Positions 46,824 to 59,100 of a DNA stretch of 64,000 nt are shown piece by piece. The translations under genes and the position numbers were made by a program. The notes beneath the pieces were generated by a model. It was given only the letters and a program-made list of their open reading frames with translations, ran no database searches and was not told where the DNA came from. Position 1 is the first letter of the stretch; the number at the start of each line of letters is the position of its first letter. This DNA comes from Ornithodoros turicata (Eukaryota; Arthropoda; Arachnida; Ixodida; Argasidae): positions 4,903,001-4,967,000 of the forward strand of contig NC_088201.1 of NCBI RefSeq assembly GCF_037126465.1. The letters run 5' to 3'.

Positions 46824-47594
46824 TGGAGATTGAACGAATCCAAAATTTTCCGAATCCAAATCTGAATCCAAGGAAGGTTCTACGCATAGAGTTCTACGAA
46901 TCCACGAACCTTGCGAATCTCGAATCTTTCGAATCCTTTCTTTAAAAAAAGTTTAAAATGCCAGGAAAAAAAAAAAAACACTTCTAGTAAAAAGTGTTTT
47001 GAAGCAGAATACGATGCCTTTGTTGAATGAAAAAATTAAATAACGCTTCAGTTTCAGGAGAAAATATACCCATATATTTAACATGTTGTTCATCGACTAT
47101 ACAAGAAATGCATAAATCCTCTAGGCTCAAGCAAAACCTGGGGGCTTAATCGCTTCATCGTCGTTACGGTCGTTACAAGCTAACGAGTGGCGGGAAATTC
47201 AAAAAGGCGGGCGGGAAATTTAAAAAGGTGGGCACGTGATAAAACACGTCACGCGTGGTATACGTCACGCGCAATGTGTTACGTGCCCACCTTTTTGAAT
47301 TTCCCGCCACTCAGCTTGTAACGACCGTAACGACGATGAAGCGATTAAGCCCTTGGTAAGCCTTAACAGTTAAGCCTTGGTAACAGTTCCTGCCTGCACT
47401 CTTTCAGTCCAGAGCAACGTAAACAAACAAGAAGACACCTATCGGTCAATGAGGCTTTAGGCGGACTCCGGAGCCGCCAATTTGAAAAAGAAACAAACAA
47501 ACGTGGTTGGAGGATTCGAAAGATTCGGTTCGCCATTTTGGGCACTAGTATTATTTTAGTATTCAGATTCGTGAATTCGGTTGGCACATCCCTA
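46824..47594. mobile_element. hAT-like element with GGATTCG repeats, copy 2
   Basis: Opposite orientation to the copy at 16889-17497. It begins TGGAGATTGAACGAATCC and ends GAATTCGGTTGGCACATCCC. The inner AATCCAAGGAAGGTTCTACG is shared with copy 1. The flanking duplication has decayed. It contains a nested 211-bp palindrome. Confidence 0.78.
47142..47352. mobile_element. Palindromic MITE nested in a hAT-like element
   Basis: A 211-bp element beginning GGGCTTAATCGCTTCATCGT and ending with its reverse complement. The arms are about 95 bp and contain GGTCGTTACAAGCT and GGCGGGAAATTC. The loop near 47250 carries CACGTCACGCG repeats. The copy of the host element at 16889 lacks it, so it arrived later. 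Confidence 0.85.
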
Positions 47595-48187
47595 AATTAC
47601 GGTATAGCTGGCTATGGCTGTTGCAGTGAAGCAGTGAAGTTTGCACAGCGCCATTTCGGGCCCAAACGGCCACGGATCCCAACAGTCGGTCGTTTCATTA
47701 GCGGGTTTTGCATGGTGTTTCAAACGGTATGGTGCCAATGAAAGCTACAGAACATGTCAGAAATACACAGAAAAAGCGCTGCTTCTTCAAAAGTGCGAAC
47801 AACTCGAGACCGTGTATTTGAAAGTGCCGCGTCGTCTGCTAAACTACCGCGTGTTGCATAATTTGGGGCGCTGACGTTGCTGCTCACTCGCGCCACCTGG
47901 CCCAGAGAAACAGGTCTTACCCAAGACTCGTGTATATAGTAGTTGCCAGTCTTTTTCATTGTGCCGAGGTGTCAATTGGAATATTCGACCTATAGGTGCC
48001 TGTGACACAACTTTTGCAGCAAGTTAAAAAAAAAAAAAAACTGTTCGTGGTACAGTGCGACTGATAAAGGCTCAACAGAAATGGCCAAAGCTAGCTTCCA
48101 AGAAAGTGACGACATACTTCGAAGTGCACCTGGACCTTAACGAATTATTCAGCTGACAATTCAGAGAGCAATCGTTTCGATCACTAA
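47595..48187. other. Intergenic DNA, nothing recognised
   Basis: No domain-bearing frame and no repeat structure beyond short A runs (for example near 48025). Confidence 0.4.
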
Positions 48188-49229
48188 TGCAGTCGAGCCC
48201 ATTTTAACGACATTGACGAGAACGCCAAAACCGATCGTTATATCAGTATCGTTGTATACGAGTGTTTGAACGATCACTTTAATGGATTTACGGTTCAAGT
48301 AGAATGCCAGTCCAGCACTGCATGGCACGTACCATACACATGTGATGTATATGAACGAAGATATCTCCTTTAGCTCTGCTGCAGTCTGGGGCAGCTTTTT
48401 GTCACATTCCATCAAAGCTGGTTCAACTGCAAGATAACCACGAGCGGAGATAACGTGGGTTTTCCAATCTCTTGAGATATACGATCGCGTCCAAATGAGG
48501 AAGCCATAGTCGCCATCGTCGTGCTCACGAACTGCGTTGTCCATTTTTGCGCGCCTCGTCTAACAATAGATGTTTGTGCATCGGCACGCAAACCCACACT
48601 GCGGAAGAGACTGCACTTCGTAACAAGGTCTTACAAGGTGTAACGCCGGTTCAAAAACCATCGGGCTCTCCTGTCCAGAACGTTTCCTGAGGCTGCGGAC
48701 GCCACTGTTGTACCCAGCGACTCAGAAATCGCGGTCGAAGACTGAGGTCGCTGAAGAGCGCGATTTTGGCGCGTTTTACCGGCCGTAGGGGGGCGTTCCG
48801 ATCGTTGTAAATGAGTAATCGCTCACGGCGATCGTTGTATCGAAGTCTCGTGTACATGGGCAGATTGTTTTTTTTTTTTTTTCGTGTCAGCGCCACGAAG
48901 CAACTATGGCTGTACGCGACGTACAAGACGAGGACACCGGGAAGGAATGGTGGCCATGGGGGTCAAGTGTGCGTCCTGGGCCGACTTCAATGGGAGCTGT
49001 GCCGCCATTCGTCTGGATAGTCCGCGGGAAAACAAAAAAGGAAAACCTCAGACAGCAGCCCCGCCGCGGTAGTAGGATTCGAACCCACGACCTCTAGCAC
49101 CAACGAGCAGATGTTTTTATCCACTGGGCCATGCCGCCGGTCATGGAGAAGTTGACGTGAACGAGAAATTGGATGGTAATATCGGAGTTGTCGTTATAAC
49201 GAAGATCGTAGTAAACGAGCTCGACCGTA
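48188..49229. mobile_element. Mariner-like element carrying a nested SINE
   Basis: The left end TGCAGTCGAGCCCATTTTAA and right end AAACGAGCTCGACCGTA are inverted repeats of mariner type (GTCGAGCYC plus TAACGA motifs). About 1.04 kb. A 127-codon minus-strand frame at 48161-48544 runs through its left terminal repeat and is not called as a gene. A SINE lies at 48868-49140. Confidence 0.65.
48868..49140 (-). mobile_element. tRNA-derived SINE, copy 4 (best preserved)
   Basis: On the minus strand it starts GGCGGCATGGCCCAGTGG, with an A-box-like TGGCCCAGTGG (49121-49131) and a perfect B-box GGTTCGAATCC (49075-49085), then the shared body and an A-tail (T run at 48868-48883). The two boxes identify a tRNA-derived polymerase III head. 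Confidence 0.82.
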
Positions 49230-49443
49230 TTGTCAACAAATGCAGATGTCTGACCATATGCTGCTGGTCACTCTCAAGGGCGGATCCAGGGCCTCACCAG
49301 ACCAGTTTCTTTGTCGTAACGCGGGAGGCATAACCAAATGTTTAACCTAATGATCTGCCACTGGTCACTTGTTATCTGCTATGCTCCACAGACTGGAAAG
49401 TATGCTTTGCTACCTTGCGATGATGTTGTGTCCTATCAAATGG

Positions 49444-49933
49444 CAGTGATGGCCGCTAACTACTTCACGATGGAGTAGTTTAACTAGTAGTTCAAGTACT
49501 TTTCAGGAGAGGTAGTTAAAGACTACCTCTTTAACTACCACAACGTATTCTACATCCCTAACTACTTAACGTTGTCCGTCAACACCAACCCCATTCAATA
49601 GTGTTCTTGGACATTCGAAATATGAATCACAAGCAGTGATAAAAGTGAAGATTTAGTACACACATGCACAGCACACTTGCTCTGCACCTACGTTCTCATC
49701 TAACGAGTAGCTCAAGGTAAAAGTCGGAAGCACAATCGTGCCGTAACGCTTGCGGCAAAATCGGAAGTAGTTGGCGCCTGCAGTAACCTAACTACTGTAG
49801 TTAACTACTCGAAATAGTAGTTTAACTAGTGAGTGCAAGCTACATTTCTGCAAGTAGTTCACTACTTTTTAACTACAATCAGGTAGTTTAACTAGTAGTT
49901 TAACTACACGTAGTTAGCTAATTGCCATCACTG
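49444..49933. mobile_element. hAT-like element with TAACTAGTAGTTA repeats
   Basis: A 490-bp element with ends CAGTGATGGCCGCTAACTAC and GTTAGCTAATTGCCATCACTG-type inverted sequence, flanked by TCAAATGG (49436-49443) and TCAAGTGG (49934-49941), 7 of 8. Both ends reiterate GTAGTTTAACTAGTAGTT palindromes. Confidence 0.85.
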
Positions 49934-49941
49934 TCAAGTGG

Positions 49942-50595
49942 TACGAACAAGTGCTGGCTAAACCTACAAACTCAATACCCATGATGCCACGGACGCGAAC
50001 CAACTACAAACCAACAGCAGCTAGATAGTGTTGCAGAAACGTTTCCAATGAGGAAGCTCGTATAGGCAGGATCCCAAGTTTCATATTCTTCCATATTCGG
50101 GGCAAAGATTGAGCGCCGTATTACGAGACAATCTGGGAGACACTGCTTTTCTAGAAACATGGTTTATTTTTTTACAAATTGATAGAATTAACAATAAAGA
50201 CCACCGACTGATTCTGAGGTACTGTATTGCACAATGCAAATACGTAATACGACGGATGACAGTGCAGGGACACCAGTTCCTGAGAACAGAGTTTTTCTTT
50301 TTAAATTTTGCTACAACATATCTTTCCATTTCTGTATCCATTCCCAAACCCATCAGGTACTTCGACATGCATCAATTGGGAGAAGTTCCTCTCAACATTA
50401 CGGGTTCAATTTGTAATGAAACTGTAATGTATTTGATAGGTTGGGGGATACTGGTGCAACAGTGTCATGCCAACACCTTGCGTTTCGAAGGTTCACTTTC
50501 AATAGGGACTGTTCAAACTCACCCTGACATGAACATACATGAGTGGTCATCCCAGTTTGAACAGGTCCGTATCCATCACACAGTTTAGTAATGAC
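49942..50595. other. Intergenic DNA, no gene supported
   Basis: A 159-codon plus-strand frame (50109-50588) runs to the next element but matches no family I know and is overlapped by other open frames. It is left uncalled. Confidence 0.35.
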
Positions 50596-51059
50596 TAGGG
50601 AGTGACTTTTTCGGGTTAAATATGCCTTTCTCAGATTCGGGGGGTAAAAATCGGGCGCTATTTTGAAATCTGTAATTCGGGGAGAAATCGGGCGATAATT
50701 GTGCCTTCGGGTGTTTTTGTTTCTCCTCTGGTCTATTAAGTTTGTTGCTCCTCTTGTCTATTTCTTTTTTTTTTTTTTTTTTTTTGCGGTATCGTGACCC
50801 TCCAGCGGTAATCCCCGAAGGCATAAACAGTGTTGACACACCTGGACGTATTGCTGGGAACGTAAGTGACCCATTCTCACGCGTATTACACGTGGCGACC
50901 TTTGTTCGTCTTCAGTGGAAACGTCACTTGAGGATTTCATAGTGACTGGAATTCGGGGAGAAATCGGGTTTAACACGAATTGGTCTGAGTTCAGTTCGGA
51001 AAGGGGGGGGGGGGGATAACTGGGCGGAATCGGGTTTAACCCGAAAAAGTCACTCCCTA
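50596..51059. mobile_element. hAT-like element, TAGGGAGTGAC family
   Basis: A 464-bp element with ends TAGGGAGTGACTTTTTCGGG and CCCGAAAAAGTCACTCCCTA, flanked by a perfect 8-bp duplication GTAATGAC (50588-50595 and 51060-51067). Internal AAATCGGGTTTAA motifs are shared with 9986-10290 and with a truncated copy near 17545-17625. Confidence 0.93.
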
Positions 51060-51215
51060 GTAATGACACACCCCAGAAATACATCCAGGCTTGATTCTAA
51101 CTTCTCTTTTTCATCTTTGGAAAAGGCGTGTTTCCAAGGAGGAACTGGGTGAAAAGTGCCTCTCGTAAGGCTTGCTTGGGGTTGCAAACATAGGGAAATA
51201 TAGGGTTGTACCCAA

Positions 51216-51358
51216 CAGTGGCGGATCCGGGGGGGGGGGGGGCGAACGCCCCCCAAAATGTCAGTTTATACATTGAATTTCCCTCTCCCCCCTCCCCCAC
51301 TACGCGCTCCGACAAAGAAACGCCCCCCACCCAAACGGAGGGTCTGGATCCGCCCCTG
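51216..51358. mobile_element. hAT-like MITE, GGCGGATC family, copy 3
   Basis: A 143-bp element with ends CAGTGGCGGATCCGGGGG and CTGGATCCGCCCCTG, flanked by GTACCCAA and GTACTCAA (7 of 8). Same family as 1839 and 36711. Confidence 0.88.
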
Positions 51359-51564
51359 GTACTCAATGACAAAGAACTTTAACAGCAGGACATGATGTAA
51401 GCTTTTCTGCTCTCAATTTAGTCTGGTCCCAAGTACTGTTCTGCCAGAAGTAATAGACACAGAGGAAAGGCCTTGAGGGAAAAAAAGTTTTCTGTTGCAT
51501 GCGCTGTTCTTTCATACCTTTTCTCATCACATACGGTGGAGCTTTCCAAAAATGGTTGACCCAA

Positions 51565-52068
51565 TAGAGTGCAATCCCGTTAATTCGAACTCGTTCGAAT
51601 CAAGCAGAGTTCGAAGTAAAGGGAGACGCTCTGAATTAGGGCTCGATGCGTTGGCAGCACATGCTAGGTGCGTCACGGCTCGCTAGGCCTACGGTCGCAC
51701 GTTCGCGCGATAACATAAGAGGTTAGCTCTTCCCAGAATATTTATTTACGGGCAAACATCAAAACTGCTCAAAAAAAAAAAAAAAAAAGAAATCTTATAT
51801 GCGCTTGCTTTCATTTCTAAAGTTAAAACAACGTCGACTGTGACGTTACGCCCAACTGAAAACCGATCCCCGCTAACGAGAATATCACCAACTCTATATT
51901 CGAGAAAATATGAAATTGCTCCGGGCTGTGTAGTCAACAGGAAGGGTTTTGATCCCCTCAGAACAGAGAGGCTTGCTTTGCCGCCGCCAAGTAGATGACA
52001 TCGTTCCGCCCCGGTCGCGTTTCCAGACACCGTCGAGAGATTTCGAATTAACCAGATTGCACTCAGTA
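51565..52068. mobile_element. Mariner-like element
   Basis: The left end (TAGAGTGCAATCCCGTTAAT) and right end (TTAACCAGATTGCACTCAGTA) are inverted repeats with TTCGAATT motifs like those of 32113-34187. About 504 bp, with a long A run near 51771-51789. Confidence 0.7.
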
Positions 52069-52452
52069 CATTTGTTTGCCTATACGCCTACATGCAAAAA
52101 TCTAGTAGACAGAATATTTGAAATAATACCTTATGCTCTGGCTACCTGCAACATGTGCCTGAATCACGAACACCACCACCTTGTTTAAAATCAGCACATG
52201 TGATGTGTCAATTCCTGTCATAGTGTGCCTGTTTGTGTTTTAGCAATCCTTCCTAGAAGTTTGCTTCCACGTTACAGTGAGTCGAGCGCATGGTAGCAGG
52301 GTTTCCTAGAACAGTTTCCTTTCAGTGGAGAAATGCACCTAACAGATGAGAACAGCTGCATCTCCAGAAAAAGAGCACTTTTTATCACAAAAGTGAGTGA
52401 TGTTGTACGCAGGAAACAGGATAAAGGGCTAACATACATTCTGTGTTATAAC
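52069..52452. other. Intergenic DNA, nothing recognised
   Basis: No coding signal and no clear repeat. It may hold distal 3' sequence of NHLRC2 transcripts. Confidence 0.35.
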
Positions 52453-53079
52453 AAAGGACACTGTTTCTCTGCTGCGGCAAATTCAAAATTCTGCGGCACC
52501 GACTCGTAAATTCCGCGATTTTCCACGGCAAGCACTCAACGGCAGCTTGAAATGGCAAGCACTTTATTTTCTCGGATAATGTGGTAACAAAAATATTTTA
52601 TAAGATCACAGTTTGAAAGCACTGTTGTGGCTCAGCATCACGTACATGATATCTTGTGTTCTCCTCTGACAAAGACAAAGGTCTGTCACCTGTAATCATT
52701 TCATACCTGCTGGAAGATCTTTCAGCATCTATAGAGTGTATGGGAACTTTATAGGAAGGAGCTTACAATACCTGTCCTGTGGAAGTTACAGGAGAAGTTT
52801 CGTAAAGCGGACTTCACCTCATGCAGGGAAGTTTCAGGTGAAGCCCACATACGGGGGGGTGTCGTTCGTATTCGGCGAACAGCCGGATATTCGGAAATCC
52901 TAATGTTGGATATTCGATTCGAGAACGAAATACTCCGAGTGATCGATATTTGATCCGAATTCGAGAACTCGAATACCCGCACACCCCTAAAAATAACGCA
53001 TTCCGTGAAATTCCGTGCCAAACGAAAGATTCCGCGACATTCCGCGGAATCGCCGAATCACGAAAAACGCTGGGCCTTA
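52453..53079. mobile_element. hAT-like element, TAAGGCCC family, copy 2
   Basis: A 627-bp inverted relative of 28735-29472, sharing TTCTGCGGCACCGACTCGTA and the TATTCG-rich core. The right end GGGCCTTA is intact and the left end has decayed to AAAGGACA. A perfect 8-bp duplication GTTATAAC flanks it (52445-52452 and 53080-53087). It ends 85 bp beyond the NHLRC2 stop codon. Confidence 0.9.
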
Positions 53080-53164
53080 GTTATAACTTGAGATTACCTT
53101 CCCTACATATCGGCAGAGGTCAAAGGAAAAGCCATCAAATGAATACGGGGCTCCCTACAACGAA

Positions 53165-56100
53165 CTACGCGGGAAATAACGGAGGCACTTTTACCATTAT
53201 TTCGGTACTTCCCGAAGGATCTACGGTAACAGGAATATGTACGCTATGATTGACGGGCCTACAAGACCCCTGCTCACATAAAAAGACTCGCAACAATAAC
53301 TGAACTTGCGAATGCTGCGAAAACACGGCAGAGCCTCTCACAAGCAGTCGACACCTTACGGTGCTGCCACCTATACGACCTCGTGTTGTTTCTGGAGGTT
53401 CGAACAAGTTACCGTCACATTTCAGAGACCAACAATTAGGGGCATCGCCAGACACGCTGTCTGGGAGGTCTACAGAAATGACCAAGGAGCCACTCGGGAG
53501 CAGCCGGACACGGTCCACGACCGTCGTACTGTTCTCGCCCAAAGTGTGAGGTCCTTCGAGTGACGAGGTTTCAAACGGATCCTCTTGGATTCGGGGCTTG
53601 AGTGCATCGCAGTCGCACTTCGAAGGGAGAGAAGTGGCTAGGTTCATGCCGTCCAGAAGGTCGTCCACTGAATCACCCTCGCTTGCTCCGGCAGGACTTC
53701 CAACTGCCGACGTAAGCCGCAGTTCTTCCACCAAGAGCGTGTCTAGGTGCACGAGCTTTAGGAAGGGTAGAGCATTTGAAATGGCGATACTGTACGAGCA
53801 CTTTTGCGCAATTTTGTAAAACGACACAATTTCATTTGTGCGAACAAATGTTAGAAGCATCCCTCTGAAGTGAACTTGAAAGCATCATTCAACTGACTGT
53901 CATGGACGTACCGAGAGGGAGGCAAGGAGGAGCCATGCCCCCCCCCCCCCCCGAAACTCCAAGGTCGCTTGTGAAAATAGCATGGGCGTTGCCAGCCGCT
54001 GTTCAAAAAAAATAAAGTGTTGTTTAAAAGTCATAAGTTAGGTGTTCTTCTTTACAAGGAAGCTTTTTTTGATAAAACAGGCTTGAGATAGTTGCATTAG
54101 CGTGCCTTCCGTGTTGGTAACGGAATACAATTCAGCAGTTCATTGATCACTAACTCGAATTCTGGTTCCTGGGAGGCATTTACTTGGTGCTCCTGTTTGC
54201 GTGATAACTCTGTGATAACTTTGTGATTACAGCATGATGGCCTTGGCTGTCACTAGGGGTCGGGTGTGTGCAGGTGGTGGTGTATTTAAGCTATTGTCTC
54301 TGCCATTAAATTTGTTTGTCAGTCAGTGCTTCGTCTGTTTTGTCTCTCTGTGTCGCCTGCACCGGGGTTTTATCGCTTTTAGGACGTTCCCAGGATTTTT
54401 TCCAACGTGGGGCGGGGGGGGGGGGGGGGGGGGGGGGGCAAGCGTGCAAGAGACTGGCAGAGAAGTTATTGGAAATGAGGGTTTACTCACTTTGATACAG
54501 TGATTATTGGTATCTGCCACAAACAGGCAGCTGCTGGTGACACAGAGACCTCCTGGTTCTGCAAAGAGGCCCGTCCTTTGTGGCGCTTCTTCACCAGATT
54601 TATCCGTGCAAACTGTAGTGTTGGTACTCACTAGCCCCACCAGAGTGTCGCAAGCGCGCGTCTTGACGTCCACTACTCGTACCTGCAATCATACGGTCTC
54701 ACTGTAGCGAGGCTCGGCTGGTCTTAACACTACCATGGCCGGCCCGTAGAGTAACGAACAAATCATCGCACCTTGTGATTGTAGCTGTCCGCAACAAACA
54801 GCTTCCCCGTCTCTGCAGAGAAGGCCACGCCCAGGGGATGCTGAAGCCGCGCTTTCTGCCCGACACCGTCCTCGTTCCCAAAGCAAAACAGGTTCTGAGG
54901 ATCAACGGTACAGCAAGGCCATTAAGAGCGGCGCCAGATTTCAGTCTATGAAAAAGATGCAGGTACGCACGGTTGGGTCTACGTCTCCGCCAACAATGTT
55001 GCGCACAGAACCGTCCTTGAGAGAGATGCTTCGTACTGAAGAACTCTCACTGTCGGCTACGTACAGGACGTCACCGCTCTTCGCCGTGATTCCGGAAGGC
55101 TGCGCAAAGGTGGCTCGATGCGGGTAACTGTTGTTGCGGTTGCCCTCTTCGCCTGTCCCAGCTATGCACACGCACGTGCCCTCGTTGAGAGGTCTGAAAG
55201 GCCATATCGTATATTTTTCACATTCCAAATTTCCAAATTAAAGAGTGGCACTTGACGAAACGGCACCGTCAGTGGGCACCGTCCGTAGATACCTATGCAG
55301 AGATGCTAGCTATCTTCTCAACATACACCGGGTGTTTCACGAAGGTCCCCCGTCTGAACGCGTAATTCGTAACCGGGCGGCACTATCGAAGAACGTCCTT
55401 TTTCGTAAAGGTCCTCGCGCCATCAGCCAGGAACTGAGTAATAAGCGGCTCATTGGCATACGCCGGTTTATTAAATAAATATTCCAACTTCTAATTTTTA
55501 CTTTGGACACTTTCGGAACCCCTACTTTATGTATCAGGACCTTCAGCGAAACATATACCAGGAAAAGACCTGCCTCGCCACTTAGTGGTTTTTTTTAGTA
55601 ATTAATTGGTTGCATTGTAATTGGTTAATTGGTTGCATTGTAATTGGTTGCTTTGGTTTGCATGTTTCTTGCATGGAGTAGCGTAACAACAAACTATCCG
55701 ACATAAGATTACGTGTCCATCCACTCGGTTCGGACACGGGCATGCCATGAGTAACAGTCATGAGGAACAGTCATGAGTGAACTATTTATATATTTATTTC
55801 TATTTTTCTGGTGCCCATGAATGGCCAGAGGGCCTCTCTAATGGTGCACCATTATAACTGGTACCACTATGACTGGTATTGCATGTGCACTGTACCACTG
55901 GGTGGATGTGGCGGTGCCCCTTTACCACGGTGGTTACAAGTACTTGCACCCCCGCATGCAAACCAAGTGGAACCAAACCAAGCATGTAATCTAGTCTCGG
56001 ATAGTTCAGGGAAAGACCGCTACTCTAAGCAAGAAGTATGTAAACTAAACCAAAAATATTTACTAAAAAAATCACTAAGTGGCGAAGGTCTTTTTTCTTC

Positions 56101-59100
56101 TTCCAGAAATGTGTTCCTCTCGAGTTCCCGATACGTAAAATAAAGGTTCAGGAAGCATCCGAAGTAAAACTTCAAAGTTAGGATTTTTACTCAATTATTG
56201 AGTACGTACAAATGAGCCACTCACTGCTCAGTCCTTGGTCATTGTCTCAAAGATCTTTACAAGTTCTTCGATAGCGCCCCCCGTTTACGAATTATTCGTA
56301 AAACACCCAGTATACACTCAGTGCTGTTACCTTCCCATCAACTGCCGCTTTTTAACCAAGCTTTTTAGCCTCCACAATTTTTCGGAGTTTTGATTTCAAA
56401 AAGCATCCAAATGATTATCAGAGAGACCAGAGATATCAGAATTTGCCCAAAATGTTGCAAGTTGCGCTCAGAATATCTCATTCGCTTTTGGCATTACCAG
56501 GCTCTTTCTGAAGTAACTTGCCATGCCCTGCCCGTCGAGGTCTGTAAAAGCACTTTTCTTGGAAATGTTACCACAAAAACGGTTTGCTACTGTCCCAGTA
56601 GCACATGGTTACAGATGGCTTTATAATAAGGCTAGACATTGTTCTGAAGATTAGGATGTACCATATTTCATAGTTTTAAGCAATATTAGATGTTGCACAG
56701 CATTTACCGTACATATTGGAGTGTACTAGATACATAGTTCGTATTCACCAGCTGACTTAAACCATTGGTTTAGTAATGTCGGGTTTAAATTGATCACGGG
56801 ATCTCTCCGGTTGCGAAGCACGCTTCAGAAGGGTTGATCAAAATGCATGCACATTATTGACATTGTCACAAGATGGTTGAGGAGAGAGAAAGTAGCAGAC
56901 GACAGAAAGAAGAGGATGGCTCTTGTTTGTTTTTTCATTAACGGAAGAAAAGTTGAGGCGGCGCTGCTACAGCTGGTTGTGGAACGGGGTGTTGGTAATC
57001 AGCGGTCAGGCGTTAAGGGCTCGCTGTAAGCACTGCCATCGGCTTCACAGCAGCAGGTGGTAGAGCATTGGGTGATGATCCAGGATTTGTGAACGAAAGT
57101 CTCACATAACTGATTTAAACCAGATGCCACTAAACCAATGGTTTCAGTAAATTGCTATAGAATTTTCCCAATACAACAAATTTCCACACCTCTTTCGGAA
57201 TTTTGTTACATCAAGGTATGACTGTAAATTTTTGGCAAGAATGTAACTAGGTTCCTAATTATTTTTTTCAAATATTTTTATGTTAACCATAGTATATTAC
57301 TGTTAATGTGGTAGTAATTACTAGTTAACATATACAACTAATGTTAATAACCTTGTCCCATTAAGAAATTCGAAAATATGTCAGCGAGCATCTTGACTAC
57401 CTTCATTTCACGACCCTTAACTAGGATCTGTCCCAAAGACTCTTACCTTTTGCCAAAAATGGTTGTATTCTTGAGTGGCAGTGCCCAGATCTGGTGGGAA
57501 CCAGCCATTGCCACATAGAGCACACCACCATCTACAACGAGATCCCACGGAGAGTTGAGAGGTTGCAATGAGCCAAGCTGTCCTCCAGCCTTGTCCTGGC
57601 CCATTTCTCCCGTACCGGCCACTGTCCGTACGGTGCGTGTGGTCCAGTCGATCTCGCGCAAAGCATGGTTGCCCGTATCGGCCACAAACAGACAGTCCCG
57701 ATTCCTCCAGGCCACTCCGTGCGGACTGCAGAATCGAGACTCTTCGAGCGATCCGTCTCGAAAGCCTGGACTGCCTCCACCAGCGACATTCAACACCTCT
57801 GCCACAGGCGGAGATGCGTTTTTTTCTACGGGGAGAAAAATGGTATAACTTGGCCTGTTTTGGGTAGAGACAGGAGATCCCTTGTACAATACTCTCGGCA
57901 TTCTGAGGGCACAATTAAGTACCTCGTTTGGCCCGCAAGCTCTCGCGTACAACTAAATAGAGGACAGCAGTGCCAACCAGAGTTTTGAACCAAACCAAAA
58001 ACTGCATGAAAAGTGACTCATTTTTCAGCTGAACTGGAAGGAAAACACATTTTGCTGACCGAAGCAACATTGCTGACGCCATCTCCGAACCCAACTGGAA
58101 CGAAACCAAATAAGGAAAATATGGTTGTCAGTTCCATTGACAGCTCAAAAATGCTGATTTTTTTTCCTAAGAGGCGAATTTTACGGCTTGTTTAAGGTTA
58201 GCTCTCATATCTTTGAGCTTCCACAATTTCATTAATCCCTCCCTACCTGAACCTTTATGCCTGAACCCGAACCAATAAAAACTTCAGTTAAAAACACTGG
58301 AATGCAAATGATGTCCCTGGCATGACTTGCGCACCTGGTGATGAGGCATCAAGGCAGTCGGACTGTCGGTTCACGGGGAGGGGTGTCTACACGCACAGGA
58401 GTGGCTCTCGTTTTAGTCCTACAGACCCACCCCTTGTTTTTTTTTTAAGCACTCATCACGTTGTGTCCCTCTGATGTGTACAGTCTTTCCTGCACTGCAC
58501 TATTCTGAAACTATGTACCAAATAACCCAACATCCTTCACTCCTAAACCTTTTTTTCTTTCTGTGCATTTTTGATAATGCTATTTATCGCGTCTTGTAGC
58601 GTCACATTGCTCCTGTGCATGTGAATACACCCAACTGTGCAGAAAAGAAAGTTGTTGTTCGAACTGACTCTGTTATCTCATCACCAAGTGTTCATGCTGC
58701 ATCTGATGTACACCAAGGAAGTGCACTGTGATTCAACATGTGTCGTCCTAGCCACAGCCCGTGACTTGTGCTTTTTTGATACGCTCAGTTTCTGGACCAC
58801 CCAGCCAACGTAACAGTATAAAATCACGCTGGCCGTCCACATTAAGAAGGCCGGTACAACTCACCAGAAAACGAAACGAGCAGGATGCGATGATTCCCCG
58901 TGTCTGCGATGGCCAACTTGGAACCGTGCGCAGAGACCTTCGCAGGGAAGCGCAACGCAGTGAGAGGCCTGCTTATTGAGGTGGAACCAACTTGCTTAAG
59001 AAGTGGCACGGATTTGAGCGAATCCTCGAAATACTTGAGGGCTGCTCGACAGAAGGGAGCCAGTAACGTGACCCCTGCCTCTCCTTCGAGTCGTAGTAGG

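Noticed and set aside
48161..48544. 127-codon minus-strand frame
   Set aside because: It runs through the terminal repeat of a mariner-like element and shows no transposase motif such as a DDE triad.
49070..49140. A true tRNA gene
   Set aside because: It has A and B boxes but no foldable acceptor stem, and continues into the SINE body.
50109..50588. 159-codon plus-strand frame
   Set aside because: No domain recognised, overlapped by other frames, and no splice-consistent neighbours.
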